55,727 bases of DNA from Phenylobacterium sp. (GCF_030697925.1 NZ_JAUYOJ010000147.1:1-55727); one strand, 5' to 3'. Positions 30,399 through 39,350 are shown, numbered from the stretch's first letter. The notes: generated by a model not told the origin, from the sequence alone. Made by a program: numbers and translations.

Positions 30399-31326
30399 TG
30401 GCGTGGTCCTTGGTCTGCACGCGCGCGATCAGCGCCTGGAGTTCGGCGCCTTCGGCCGGGGTGAGGTCGGTCAGGGGCGGGCGGACGGGGCCGGCGTCAT
30501 GGCCGACGGCGACCATCCCGGCCTTGACGATGGAGACGGCATAGCCGCGGCCCCGGTTGCGCAGGGCGATATAGGGCAGGACGAATTCACGCAGGCCGGC
30601 CAGCACCGTTTCGCGGTCGCGGCGGCGCACGGCCTTGTAGAAGGCCAGGGCCCAGTCGGGCAGGAAGTTGAAGATCGCCGAGGAGTAGGTGGTCACCCCC
30701 ATCTCCAGATAGGGCAGGGCGAAGGTCTCGGCCGTGGGCAGGCCGCCGATATAGGTGAGCCGGTCGCCCATCCGGGCATAGACACGCATCATGAGCTCGA
30801 CGTCGCCGACCCCATCCTTGAAGCCGACCAGGTTCGGGTTGCGGTCGCAGAGCCTGGCCAAGGTGTCCTCGGTCAGGATAGCGTTGTCGCGATTGTAGAC
30901 GATGACCCCCAGGGCGGTCGCACGGCACGCCGCCTCGATATGGGCCGCCAGGCCCTCCTGGGAGGAATTGACCAAATAGGGCGGTAGCAGCAGCAGCCCG
31001 TCGGCCCCGGCGCGCTCGGCGTCCTGGGCGAGCTCGACGGCGATGGCCGTGCCGTAGCCGCAGCCGGCGATGACCGGGACCTTGCCGGCGGTCTCCTCGA
31101 CGGCGGCGCGGACCACGCGACCGACCTCGGACGGGGACAGGGAGAAGAACTCGCCGGTGCCGCCGGCCGCGAACAAGCCGGCCAGATCGCGCTGCAGCAT
31201 CCAGGCGCAATGCCGGCGGTAGGGGCCTTCGACGAACTGGCGCTGGGCGTCGAAGTGGGTGACCGGAAACGACAGCAGTCCTCCGCCAATCTGCTGGGCC
31301 ATCTCGGCGGGGGTCATTCGGCTCAT
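30382..31326 (-). CDS. kdgD: 5-dehydro-4-deoxyglucarate dehydratase (KdgD)
   Basis: 314-residue DHDPS-family aldolase-fold enzyme that dehydrates and decarboxylates 5-dehydro-4-deoxy-D-glucarate to 2,5-dioxopentanoate. GGTGEF at 55-60 binds the carboxylate, Tyr144 and Schiff-base Lys170 (VGFKDGVGD) are in place. First gene of a four-gene minus-strand operon (kdgD, semialdehyde dehydrogenase, LysR, esterase). The upstream step, glucarate or galactarate dehydratase, is not in the window. Confidence 0.93.
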   Translation of the reverse strand: MSRMTPAEMAQQIGGGLLSFPVTHFDAQRQFVEGPYRRHCAWMLQRDLAGLFAAGGTGEFFSLSPSEVGRVVRAAVEETAGKVPVIAGCGYGTAIAVELAQDAERAGADGLLLLPPYLVNSSQEGLAAHIEAACRATALGVIVYNRDNAILTEDTLARLCDRNPNLVGFKDGVGDVELMMRVYARMGDRLTYIGGLPTAETFALPYLEMGVTTYSSAIFNFLPDWALAFYKAVRRRDRETVLAGLREFVLPYIALRNRGRGYAVSIVKAGMVAVGHDAGPVRPPLTDLTPAEGAELQALIARVQTKDHAIAANG

Positions 31327-31565
31327 CGGTTTCCTCGCTAGGCGTCGGCGTTTTTGACAGCGAGGCGCGCGTCGCGGGGCCTCGGCCCATCGCGGCCGTT
31401 CACTGGAGCCGACGCTAGGAGCAGAGCCGGTCGGGGTCTAAGCCAAAGGCGCTATCGACCGATGCGGGAATTGGCTTGATTGGGCTCCCCAAGCACACGG
31501 AGCGCTGTAGGGTGCGTCGCGCCGGCGGCCGGAGGGTCGCGATAACCCCAGACCCTTGAGGCCCC

Positions 31566-32339
31566 ATGGACTTGCAGCTGAACGACAAGGTCGTCTTCGT
31601 CGCGGGGGGCAGCCGCGGGATCGGGCTCGGTATCGTGGAGGCCTGCCTGGCGGAGGGCGCCCGCGTGGCGTTCGCGGCCCGGGGCGAGGGACCGCTGATG
31701 GCGGCGCGCGACACGCTGGCCGCGCGGTGGGGCGAGGACCGGGTCTGGGCGCGGGCGGGCGACCTGCGCGAGAGCGCGGTCCTCGACGAGATGATCGAGG
31801 CTGTCGAAACGGAGTTCGGGCCCATCTGGGGCGCCGTGGCCAATGTCGGCCTCTATCCCTGCCCGCCGGGGTTCGATGTCGACGACGAGACCTGGGACGC
31901 CGGCTTCGTCCAGAACCTGGATTCCGCCTATCGGTTGGCCCGGGTGATTCTTCGCAGGATGACCGAGCGCAAGGAAGGTTCCCTGCTGTTCATCAGCTCC
32001 ATCGCCGGCGGGGCGGCGCTGGGTACGCCGCTCACCTACGGGACGTCAAAGGCGGCGATGAACCACATGGGCAAGGAGCTGGCGGCGATCGTCGGTCGGC
32101 ACGGCGTGCGGGTGAACACCATCGCGCCGGGCAACATCATCTTCCCCGGCGGCGACTGGGAGGCGCGGTCGCAGGGCCCCGGCGGCGAGAAGGTGTTGCG
32201 CTGGATCAACCGCGAAGTGCCCCTGAAGCGGTTCGGCGCGCCGCACGAGATCGGTGTCGCCGCGGCCTTCCTGCTCAGTCCGGCCGCCAGCTTCGTGACC
32301 GGCGTGGTCCTGCCCGTGGACGGCGGCCAGACCAAATAG
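31566..32339 (+). CDS. SDR family oxidoreductase
   Basis: 257-residue short-chain dehydrogenase/reductase. The NAD(P) motif GGSRGIG is at 14-20, the catalytic Ser near 144-145, Tyr158 and Lys162 in YGTSK, and a C-terminal DGGQTK. ANVG replaces the usual NNAG motif near 92-95, a minor variation. It lies divergent from kdgD and 84 bp before the TetR gene, so it could belong to either the sugar-acid or the amine block. Substrate unknown. Confidence 0.88.
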   Translation: MDLQLNDKVVFVAGGSRGIGLGIVEACLAEGARVAFAARGEGPLMAARDTLAARWGEDRVWARAGDLRESAVLDEMIEAVETEFGPIWGAVANVGLYPCPPGFDVDDETWDAGFVQNLDSAYRLARVILRRMTERKEGSLLFISSIAGGAALGTPLTYGTSKAAMNHMGKELAAIVGRHGVRVNTIAPGNIIFPGGDWEARSQGPGGEKVLRWINREVPLKRFGAPHEIGVAAAFLLSPAASFVTGVVLPVDGGQTK

Positions 32340-32423
32340 GCCCCGGCCGCGGCATTTCGGGTCGGCGCTTGTCGCTGCCGGACGGCGGCACTAAGTCTCG
32401 GCGGACACGCGAAGGATGCGCCG

Positions 32424-33113
32424 TTGACGGACTTCACGATCCCGGACCTCAAGATCAAGCCCCGGGAGGGAGGATACGCCCGGGGTCAGGAGGGCCTGGC
32501 GCGCATCCTGACGGCCGCGTTGACGCTGCTGGTCGAGCAAGGCTCGAAAGCCCTGACCCTGCGCCGGATCGCGGCCGAGTGCGGGCTCAAGGCGGGCAAT
32601 ATCGCCTATTATTTCTCCTCGAAGGAGGAGCTGCTGCGCGAGCTGCTGGACGCGATCATCAGCAGCTACGAGGAGGCGTTCGACGCCATCTATTACGCCC
32701 CCGACACGACGGCCGAGGAACGTCTCGAACGGATTGTCATGCTCATCCTGGAAGACATCAAGACCAAGCAGACCACGCGGATCTTCCCGGAGCTGTGGGC
32801 GATGTCCAACCACGACCCGTTCGTCCATGACCGGGTCGACGACCTCTATCGGCGCGCGCGGGTGGTGCTCAACGACCTGGTCGGCGAGATCAACCCCGCC
32901 TTGCCGGTGGACGAGCGCGAGGCGCTAGCCCTGTTCATGTCGGCCTCGATGGAGGGCATGACCATCTTCGCCGGTCACGACAAGCCCTGGATCGGCAAGA
33001 TGCCGGCGATCGAGCGGATCGCGATCAAGTCCTTCCTCTACGCCATTCGCGCCATGCGTCCGGGGGAGATCTCGGGCCTCGTGCAGCCGGACAGCGAACC
33101 GCAGCTCGTCTGA
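32424..33113 (+). CDS. TetR family transcriptional regulator
   Basis: 229-residue regulator. A TetR helix-turn-helix occupies about residues 25-70 (ALTLRRIAAECGLKAGNIAY then YFSSKEELL), followed by an all-helical ligand domain. The start is TTG at 32424, with GAAGGA about seven bases upstream. It lies directly before the amine dehydrogenase operon, in the same direction and 211 bp upstream of aauB. The adjacent paired palindromes before aauB make it the obvious candidate regulator of that operon. Confidence 0.88.
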   Translation: MTDFTIPDLKIKPREGGYARGQEGLARILTAALTLLVEQGSKALTLRRIAAECGLKAGNIAYYFSSKEELLRELLDAIISSYEEAFDAIYYAPDTTAEERLERIVMLILEDIKTKQTTRIFPELWAMSNHDPFVHDRVDDLYRRARVVLNDLVGEINPALPVDEREALALFMSASMEGMTIFAGHDKPWIGKMPAIERIAIKSFLYAIRAMRPGEISGLVQPDSEPQLV

Positions 33114-33219
33114 GCCGACGCTCCGGCCAATTCCACAATGAACCCCGTCCGCCCCGACGCGTGAAGCGCCGGCCACGGATCCTTGCCACGACGGGCGATA
33201 GACCGGTGTGATCTCAAGA

Positions 33220-33253
33220 TTTGCCGAACGACCAAAGTTTGTCGATTGACAAA
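33220..33253. promoter_or_regulatory. Two adjacent palindromic boxes, candidate TetR operator before aauB
   Basis: Box 1 (33220-33236, TTTGCCGAACGACCAAA) and box 2 (33238-33253, TTTGTCGATTGACAAA) share TTTGNCGA..GAC.AAA and are one base apart. Box 2 is a perfect 6-bp inverted repeat around GATT. Its right half contains TTGACA (33246-33251), a consensus -35 element, so a bound protein would block or guide RNA polymerase. Confidence 0.65.
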
Positions 33254-33274
33254 AGATTGGCTCGGGTCTTTTCT
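33246..33274 (+). promoter_or_regulatory. Putative promoter of the amine dehydrogenase operon
   Basis: TTGACA at 33246-33251, a 17-base spacer and TTTTCT at 33269-33274 as a weak -10. The -35 lies in the second palindromic box. The aauB start is about 50 bp downstream of the -10. Confidence 0.45.
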
Positions 33275-33324
33275 CCTCATCATTCGGCACGCTCGGAAGC
33301 GGCGGCCTGTTGGGGGAGTAGACG

Positions 33325-34506
33325 ATGCGTTCGACGAGGCTCCGCTTGGTCCTGGCCGCAGGTCTGGCCTCCGCGCTCGTCGCCCAGCCGTTGTGCGCCC
33401 AGCCCTATCCGACGCCGCTGGCCGAAGAGCCGATCCCGAACGTGCTCGTCCTGCCGGAGCGCTATCCGGCGAGCTGGATGATCGTTCACGACTTCAACTT
33501 CAACGCGCTCGTCGACGGACGCGGCGTCGTGGTCGACACCAATGCGCCGACAGCGCCGCTGAAGGGCTGGGTGCAGGTCGCCCAGTTCGGCAACATCCTG
33601 CACGCCTCGACCAGGCCGGAACTCTATTCGGCGGAGACCTACTTCTCCCGTCTCGCCCGCGGGGAGCGGACCGATGTCGTCACCATCTGGGACAAGGCGA
33701 CGCTCAAGCCCAAGGGCGAGATCCTCCTGCCCGGCGGCAAGCGCCAGCAGTCGGTCACCTACAAGAACAGCTTCCAGTTCACCAATGGTGAGCGGTGGGC
33801 TCTGGTCTCCAACTTCACGCCCGGCCAGTCGGTGACCGTCGTGGACCTGGAGAACCGCAAGGTCCTCGGCGATATCGAACTGCCTGGTTGCGCGCTCATC
33901 TATCCGACCGGCGAGCGCGGGTTCACGACCTTCTGCGCCGACGGGACCATGACCAGCCTGGTCCTCGACGCGGAGGGCAAGCTGGCCTCGAGCGTCACGT
34001 CCACGCCGATACACGATATCGACAACCAGCCGATGTTCGGCATGCCGGCCCTGGTGGGGCGGACCGCCTGGTTTGTGACCTATCGCGGCCAGCTGCGCGG
34101 TTTCGACCTGTCCGGCCAGGTGGCCAAGGAGGTTGGGAGCGGCTTCACCCTTGGTGGGGCCGATGGGGGCAACCCCGAGTGGCGGCCCGGCGGCTGGCAG
34201 GTGATCGCCAGCAGCGCCGCGGGCCATCTCTATGTCCTGATGAACCCCGCGGGTCGCGAGGGCAGCCACAAGGACGGCGGAACCGAGGTCTGGGTCGTCG
34301 ATCCGGCCAAGAAGGCCCGGATCGCGCGGATTCCGCTGCAGGGGGTCGGCTCCTCGATCGAGCTGACGCGCGAGGCGCGGCCGAGGCTGGTGGTGGCGCG
34401 CGTCGACAGCGTGATCGATGTCTATGACGCTGTGTCCGGGACCTTCCTGCACAGCCTGGGCAACCGGGTGGCCTTCAATCCACAGACCCTGACGGCGGTC
34501 GAGTGA
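33325..34506 (+). CDS. aauB: Amine dehydrogenase large (beta-propeller) subunit
   Basis: 393-residue periplasmic protein with a signal peptide (1-25, ending LCAQ). It is the heavy subunit of a tryptophan tryptophylquinone (TTQ) amine dehydrogenase, a seven-bladed propeller; propeller-type segments include GRGVVVDTNAP, GEILLPGGKRQQS and GTEVWVVDPAKKARIARIP. Slightly shorter than characterised MauB/AauB precursors as I recall them. It is first in the order large subunit - E - D - small subunit, shared by mau and aau clusters. The absence of amicyanin, and cytochromes following directly, favour the aromatic amine (aau) type. Its stop overlaps aauE by one base. Confidence 0.9.
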   Translation: MRSTRLRLVLAAGLASALVAQPLCAQPYPTPLAEEPIPNVLVLPERYPASWMIVHDFNFNALVDGRGVVVDTNAPTAPLKGWVQVAQFGNILHASTRPELYSAETYFSRLARGERTDVVTIWDKATLKPKGEILLPGGKRQQSVTYKNSFQFTNGERWALVSNFTPGQSVTVVDLENRKVLGDIELPGCALIYPTGERGFTTFCADGTMTSLVLDAEGKLASSVTSTPIHDIDNQPMFGMPALVGRTAWFVTYRGQLRGFDLSGQVAKEVGSGFTLGGADGGNPEWRPGGWQVIASSAAGHLYVLMNPAGREGSHKDGGTEVWVVDPAKKARIARIPLQGVGSSIELTREARPRLVVARVDSVIDVYDAVSGTFLHSLGNRVAFNPQTLTAVE

Positions 34507-34994
34507 TGGCCGCGCTCGCCCTGTTCCTCGCCCTGGTCCTGGCCCTGTCGGCCGGCCACAAACTCCTCGAACGCGAGCGCCTGGCCGCCGCCGCCACCCG
34601 GCTGGCGGGCGTCGATGGCGCGATCGGCCCGGCCCTCAGCCTCGCGGCGGCGGCGATCGAGGGCGCGGCGGCCCTGGCGCTGGTGCTGCCCGGTCTCCAG
34701 CCGCTCGGCGGCGCGATCGCGGCCCTGCTCTGGACCACCTACGGCCTAGCCCTCTGGCGGCGCCGGGGCATGAGCCTCGATTGCGGCTGCACCTTCGCCG
34801 CGCGGCAGAAGCCCGTCGACGGCCCGGCCGTCGCCCGCGCCGCGGCGCTGGCGGGCCTGGCCCTGGCCGTCGCGGCGGCCCCGTCCGCCCCGTTCTCGAT
34901 CGAAACCCCGTTCGCCGCCCTGGCCCTGCTCGCCCTCTATCTCGCGTTCGGCGAATTGGCGGCCATTCCGGCGACCCAGAAAAGGAAGGCCTGA
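34506..34994 (+). CDS. aauE: MauE/AauE-like membrane protein for amine dehydrogenase biogenesis
   Basis: About 162 residues with four transmembrane segments, a DoxX/MauE-fold protein required in the family for export or disulfide formation of the small subunit. The conserved DCGCTF motif near residue 97 holds the redox-type cysteines. The ATG at 34506 overlaps the aauB stop (TGATG). It works with the thioredoxin-like AauD encoded next. The many disulfides of the small subunit explain the need for this pair. Confidence 0.9.
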   Translation: MAALALFLALVLALSAGHKLLERERLAAAATRLAGVDGAIGPALSLAAAAIEGAAALALVLPGLQPLGGAIAALLWTTYGLALWRRRGMSLDCGCTFAARQKPVDGPAVARAAALAGLALAVAAAPSAPFSIETPFAALALLALYLAFGELAAIPATQKRKA

Positions 34995-35584
34995 TGCTCA
35001 CCTCACAGATCCTCTTGTGGATCGCCGTGCTCGTGCTGGCCGTGCTCGTGGCCGCGCTCGCCCGGCAGGTCGGCATCCTGCACGAGCGGATCGCCCCGGC
35101 CGGCGCCCTGACCCTGCATCAGAAGGTCAAGGTCGGCGACGCGGCCACGCCGATGCTCCTGCGCGCCCTGGACGGGTCCAGCGTGACCGTCGGCGGCAAG
35201 CGCGACGGTCGCAGCCAGTTGATCTTCTTCGTCTCCCCCGACTGCCCGGTCTGCAAGTTCCTCCTGCCGGTCTTCAAGTCCGCCGCCAGGGCCGAGGCCG
35301 ACTGGCTCGACGCCCTACTGGCCAGCGACGGCGACGAGGCCGCGCAACGCCGGATGGTCATGGAGCAGGGGCTGGGTGGAACGCCCTTCGTGCTCTCCGA
35401 GGCGCTGGGCCGGTCGTTCGGGGTCTCGAAACTGCCCTATGCCGTCCTGCTCGACGACACCGGCCGGGTGGCTTCCCTTGGTCTGATCAACAGCCGCGAG
35501 CACCTGGAAAGCCTGTTCGAGGCCAAGGAGAGGGGCGTGGCCTCGATCCAGGAATTCCTCGCCCGCCGCGAAGGGGAGGCCTAG
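34994..35584 (+). CDS. aauD: MauD/AauD-like periplasmic thioredoxin-fold protein
   Basis: 196 residues. An N-terminal membrane anchor (about 5-24) is followed by a thioredoxin-like domain with active site CPVC (SPDCPVCKFLLP) near residue 83 and a cis-Pro region near 155 (VSKLPYAVLL). In the mau/aau systems this protein forms or isomerises the disulfides of the small subunit. The ATG at 34994 overlaps the aauE stop by one base and follows AAGGAAGG. It is directly followed by the small-subunit gene. Confidence 0.9.
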   Translation: MLTSQILLWIAVLVLAVLVAALARQVGILHERIAPAGALTLHQKVKVGDAATPMLLRALDGSSVTVGGKRDGRSQLIFFVSPDCPVCKFLLPVFKSAARAEADWLDALLASDGDEAAQRRMVMEQGLGGTPFVLSEALGRSFGVSKLPYAVLLDDTGRVASLGLINSREHLESLFEAKERGVASIQEFLARREGEA

Positions 35585-35586
35585 CC

Positions 35587-36144
35587 GTGGCCCAACTCGA
35601 CAAGTGGACCGAGACCCTGGCGCGTGGCATCGCCCGCAGTTCTTCGCGCCGCAGCCTGCTGGCATGGCTGGGGGGAACCCTGACCGGGGCGGCGGTCCTG
35701 CCAGTGCTGCCGGTGTCCCGCGCCCATGCGGCCGGCGCGCCGGGCGCGGCCGGCGAGGCCCGCCCGCCGATCACTTCCGGCGATCCACAGGATCCGGGCG
35801 ACCGGACCCAGTGCGACTACTGGCGCTACTGCGCGATCGACGGCTTCCTCTGCACCTGCTGCGGGGGCAGCGTGAACGCCTGCCCGCCGGGCACCGAGAT
35901 GTCGCCGATCACCTGGATCGGCACCTGCACCAACCCGGTCGACAAGCGCGCCTACATCATCAGCTACAACGACTGTTGCGGGGTGTCGTCCTGCGGTCAC
36001 TGCCTGTGCAATCGCAATGAGGGCGATCGCCCGCCGGTGCGGCCGCAGTCCAACAACGACTACAACTGGTGCCTCGGCACGGAGAGCAGCGTCTACAACT
36101 GCTCGACGGCGGTCATTGTCGGCGTGGCGCCGGACCGCCGGTGA
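35587..36144 (+). CDS. aauA: Amine dehydrogenase small subunit (TTQ-bearing)
   Basis: 185-residue precursor. A long twin-arginine-like leader (SSSRRSLLAWLGG, cleavage near AHA about 48) precedes a mature domain with 14 cysteines. The TTQ residues are conserved: Trp110 (ITWIGTC) and Trp161 (NYNWC region), 51 apart, as Trp57 and Trp108 are in Paracoccus methylamine dehydrogenase. Asp85 (AIDGF) and Asp129 (NDCCG) match the catalytic/maturation Asp32 and Asp76 spacing exactly. The start is GTG at 35587 behind GGGGAGG. It converts a primary amine to aldehyde plus ammonia in the periplasm. Confidence 0.93.
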   Translation: MAQLDKWTETLARGIARSSSRRSLLAWLGGTLTGAAVLPVLPVSRAHAAGAPGAAGEARPPITSGDPQDPGDRTQCDYWRYCAIDGFLCTCCGGSVNACPPGTEMSPITWIGTCTNPVDKRAYIISYNDCCGVSSCGHCLCNRNEGDRPPVRPQSNNDYNWCLGTESSVYNCSTAVIVGVAPDRR

Positions 36145-36590
36145 TGCGGGCGCTCCTGCTCCTTCCCCTGCTGCTGGCGACGCCGTCCCTGGCCGCCGCG
36201 CCGGACGGCGCCTCGATCTACAAGCGCTGCTCGGCCTGCCACCTGCCTACGGGGGCTGGGGTGCCCGGCGCCTATCCGATGCTGGGCGCGAACTTCAAGT
36301 CGCTGGCCGCATCGCCGGCCGGACGCAGCTATCTGATCCTGGTGATCGCCAAGGGCCTGGCCGGCCCGATCACCGTCGAGGGTAAGCCCTTTCGCGGCGT
36401 CATGCCTGCCCAGACCCTGGACGACGCCGCCATCGCCGCGACGCTGAACCATGTCGGCGTGAACGTCGCCATGGCCGGCAAGGGGTTCCGGCCCTTCAGC
36501 GCGGCGGAGGTCGCCGCGGCCCGGGCTTCCGGCGCGGCGCTCAACGCCGCCGCGGTCGGCAAGCTGCGCGCCCAGGCGCTCGGAAGATGA
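36144..36590 (+). CDS. Periplasmic monohaem cytochrome c (probable electron acceptor)
   Basis: 148-residue secreted class I cytochrome c. Signal peptide 1-18 (PSLAAA), haem motif CSACH near residue 31 and a likely axial Met in FRGVMPAQT near 91. The ATG overlaps the aauA stop by one base, so it belongs to the operon. A small monohaem cytochrome c also follows aauA in the Alcaligenes faecalis cluster, from memory. It probably takes electrons from the TTQ enzyme. It has a single CxxCH and so is not a MauG-type di-haem enzyme. Confidence 0.88.
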   Translation: MRALLLLPLLLATPSLAAAPDGASIYKRCSACHLPTGAGVPGAYPMLGANFKSLAASPAGRSYLILVIAKGLAGPITVEGKPFRGVMPAQTLDDAAIAATLNHVGVNVAMAGKGFRPFSAAEVAAARASGAALNAAAVGKLRAQALGR

Positions 36591-37072
36591 GGGCCTCGGC
36601 GCCCGCCCTGTGGGTTTCGGCGGCGGCCTTCGCCGCTGGCATCGCCCTGGCCGGGACCGCCACCGCCAGCCGCGCGCAACCGCCCTTGCGCGGCGTCGCC
36701 GATCCGACCCAGGCGCGCGCCGACTACATCCTGAAGTGCCAGGGATGCCACCGTCCCGAGGGCGGCGGCGACGCGCGGACCACGCCGCCGATGCGCGGGT
36801 CGGTGGCGAAATTCCTATCCGTGCCGGGCGGGCGCGAATACCTCGGGCGCGTGCCCGGCGTGGCCACGACCGATCTCGACGATGCGCGGCTCGCCAGCCT
36901 GCTGAACTGGACGCTCTACCGCTTCGATATGGGAAACCTGCCGGACGATTTCCGGGCCTACACGGCCGACGAGGTCGGACGTCTGCGCCGCGCGCCGCTG
37001 CGTACCGAGGCGTCCCGGGTCCGGGCCGAACTAATCACGCGCATGCCGAACGGGGAGAGCCCGGGCAAATGA
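36587..37072 (+). CDS. Second periplasmic monohaem cytochrome c-like protein
   Basis: 161-residue secreted protein with a signal peptide (1-31, ending SRAQ) and one haem motif CQGCH near residue 51. Axial Met candidates are PPMRG near 68 and FDMGN near 111. It overlaps the previous cytochrome gene by 4 bp (ATGA), and its stop overlaps a possible ATG of the receptor gene. It may relay electrons to a terminal oxidase, or help in TTQ maturation, which would be new; neither is shown. Confidence 0.82.
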   Translation: MRASAPALWVSAAAFAAGIALAGTATASRAQPPLRGVADPTQARADYILKCQGCHRPEGGGDARTTPPMRGSVAKFLSVPGGREYLGRVPGVATTDLDDARLASLLNWTLYRFDMGNLPDDFRAYTADEVGRLRRAPLRTEASRVRAELITRMPNGESPGK

Positions 37073-37095
37073 CCAAACACTGGGGGAGAAGGTAC

Positions 37096-39294
37096 ATGCA
37101 GCACTCAATCGCCGGGGGCTATCTGGCCAAAGGATTCCTAGCGCTCCTGCTCACCAGCGCGGCCGGAGCGGCCTATGGGCAGGACGAACCCACCGCCATC
37201 GAGGAGGTGATCGTCACGGCCAACAAGCGGGCCGAGAACCTGCAGGACGTGCCGATCTCGGTGTCGGCCATCACCGGCGACGCCCTGGCCAAGAGCCGGG
37301 TGACCCAGGCTGACGAACTGGTGACCAAGGTCCCGAACCTGCAGCTCACGTCCACGGTGGGCGACAACACGCCGATCTTCGCCCTGCGCGGGGTGTCGAT
37401 GTCCGACTACAGCCTCAACCAGTCCAGCCCCGTGGCGACCTACTATGACGAGGTCTACAAGGGCAACTTCGCCTTCCTGGGAGTCGCCATGTTCGACCTG
37501 GAGCGGGTGGAGGTTCTGCGCGGGCCGCAGGGCACGCTCTACGGCAAGAACACCACGGGCGGGGCGGTCAACCTGATCACCAAGGCCCCAAGGCTCGGCG
37601 AGACGAGCGGGAATGTCGGCCTCGGCTACGGCGCCTACGATCGGGTCGATGTGAGCGGCGCGGTCAACCTGCCCCTGGGCGAGAACGCCGCCCTGCGGGT
37701 GGCCGGGGTCTACGCCAAGGCTGACGGCTGGTTCGAGAACGTCCTGCCAGGCAAGCCGGACCTGGCCAGCGTCAGCGAGTACGGGGTTCGCGCGACCCTG
37801 CTCTACGAGCCGTCGGAACGGCTTCGGATCATCGTGCGCGGCTCGACCAGCTACCAGAACCCGCGCAACTACGGAATCTACGCCGAGCCGGAGGCGGTCA
37901 ATCGCCCGGGGCTCGATGAACGCCAAATCGCCGCGAACGTCACCGACCGGCGCCACGCGCGCACCTACTCGCTGTCGCTGACCGGCAACTACGATGTCAC
38001 CGACACCCTGACCGTCACCAGCATCACCTCCTGGGACAAGGGGCGCCTCAACTTCTACGAGGACACCGACGGCCAGGCGACCGAGCTGCTGGAGATCCCC
38101 TATGCCGACCGCGCGACCCAGTTCGCCCAGGACCTGCGGCTGACCAGCGATCTCGACGGCCCGTTCAACTTCATCATCGGCGCCTACTACAACCGCGAAA
38201 AGGTCTTCAACCAGACGACCTTCGAGATTGCCAAGGACGTCGATTCCGACGGCCTGCCGGGGGTGACCGACGCCGACTGCGCCATCGGCCTGCCGCTGGG
38301 CTGCCTGTTCGAGAACAGCTTCGATCAGCTGAAGGAGAGCGTGGCGCTCTATTCGGACGCCAGCTTCGACCTGACCGAGGCCCTGAAGCTGCGCGGCGGT
38401 CTGCGCTACACCCACGACACCGGCGATCAGACCAATTTCCGCTCCGACGCCCTGGGCCCCAACGGGGTGCTGGTGGTCAATCTGATCCCGCCGTCGTCGC
38501 TCAGCTACAAAACCAACAACCTGTCGGGAAAGATAGGCCTCGACTACAGCCTGGCCAGCGGCGACCTGGTCTACGCCACCTACAGCCGCGGCTATCGCGC
38601 CAACAGCTTCAACGCCCAGGCCTTCTTCGATCCCTCGGAGCTGTCGGTCGCCGAGCCGGAGACGGTCGACGCCTTCGAGCTGGGCGCCAAGACCCAGTTC
38701 GCCGACCGGCGGATCACGCTGAACGCGGCCGCCTTCTACTATCGCTACGAGAACCAGCAGTTCATCAACATCGACCCGTCGACGGCGGCCCAGACCCTGC
38801 AGAACATCCCCCGCTCACGCATCATGGGCGGCGAGATCGAACTCACGGCGCATGCGAGCGAGCGCCTGACCCTGCGCGGCGCCGTCGGCCTGCTCGACAC
38901 CAAGATCGAGGAGGGGATCGTCAGCGGCGTCGATGTTTCGGGCCGTGAATTGGCCAACGCTCCGGCGCTCACCTTCAGCGGCGGCGTCGACACCACGGTG
39001 ATGGACGGCGACAGCGGCAAGCTCAGCCTCCATGCGGACCTGAGCTACGCCTCGAGCCAGTATTTCGAGGTGCTCAACATCCCGCGCCTGCGCCAGGACC
39101 GCTACGCCCTGGTTTCGGTCCACGTCGACTGGGAGTCGGCCGACGGCGCCTGGAACGCGTCGATCTGGGGCAAGAACCTGACCGACCGCTTCTACTTCAC
39201 CTCGCGGGTCGATCTGCTGGCCGGCTTCGGGTTCGACTACAACCACGTCGGCGCCCCCCGCACGTTCGGCGTGACCGTGGGCCGCAGCTTCTGA
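37096..39294 (+). CDS. TonB-dependent receptor inside the amine operon
   Basis: 732-residue outer-membrane receptor. Signal peptide ends near AAYGQ; then IEEVIVTANKRAENLQDVPI and a plug with VEVLRGPQGTLYGKNTTGGA, typical of TBDRs. The barrel ends GVTVGRSF with terminal Phe. ATG at 37096 is chosen because GGGGGAGAAGG lies just upstream; another in-frame ATG at 37069 overlaps the cytochrome stop. Its place between the cytochromes and the aldehyde dehydrogenase suggests that it brings the amine, or an amine-bearing compound, to the periplasmic dehydrogenase. Confidence 0.9.
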   Translation: MQHSIAGGYLAKGFLALLLTSAAGAAYGQDEPTAIEEVIVTANKRAENLQDVPISVSAITGDALAKSRVTQADELVTKVPNLQLTSTVGDNTPIFALRGVSMSDYSLNQSSPVATYYDEVYKGNFAFLGVAMFDLERVEVLRGPQGTLYGKNTTGGAVNLITKAPRLGETSGNVGLGYGAYDRVDVSGAVNLPLGENAALRVAGVYAKADGWFENVLPGKPDLASVSEYGVRATLLYEPSERLRIIVRGSTSYQNPRNYGIYAEPEAVNRPGLDERQIAANVTDRRHARTYSLSLTGNYDVTDTLTVTSITSWDKGRLNFYEDTDGQATELLEIPYADRATQFAQDLRLTSDLDGPFNFIIGAYYNREKVFNQTTFEIAKDVDSDGLPGVTDADCAIGLPLGCLFENSFDQLKESVALYSDASFDLTEALKLRGGLRYTHDTGDQTNFRSDALGPNGVLVVNLIPPSSLSYKTNNLSGKIGLDYSLASGDLVYATYSRGYRANSFNAQAFFDPSELSVAEPETVDAFELGAKTQFADRRITLNAAAFYYRYENQQFINIDPSTAAQTLQNIPRSRIMGGEIELTAHASERLTLRGAVGLLDTKIEEGIVSGVDVSGRELANAPALTFSGGVDTTVMDGDSGKLSLHADLSYASSQYFEVLNIPRLRQDRYALVSVHVDWESADGAWNASIWGKNLTDRFYFTSRVDLLAGFGFDYNHVGAPRTFGVTVGRSF

Positions 39295-39350
39295 CCTGAC
39301 CGCTGACAAGAACAGGTCCTGCCGCGCGACGGCGGGCCAAGGAGGAAACC

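Noticed and set aside
33325..36144. Cluster considered as methylamine dehydrogenase (mau)
   Set aside because: Not excluded, but there is no amicyanin gene and no mauFGLMN, and a cytochrome c follows the small subunit as in the aau cluster.
36144..37072. The two cytochromes considered as MauG
   Set aside because: MauG has two CxxCH motifs and about 350 residues; each of these proteins has one motif and about 150-160 residues.
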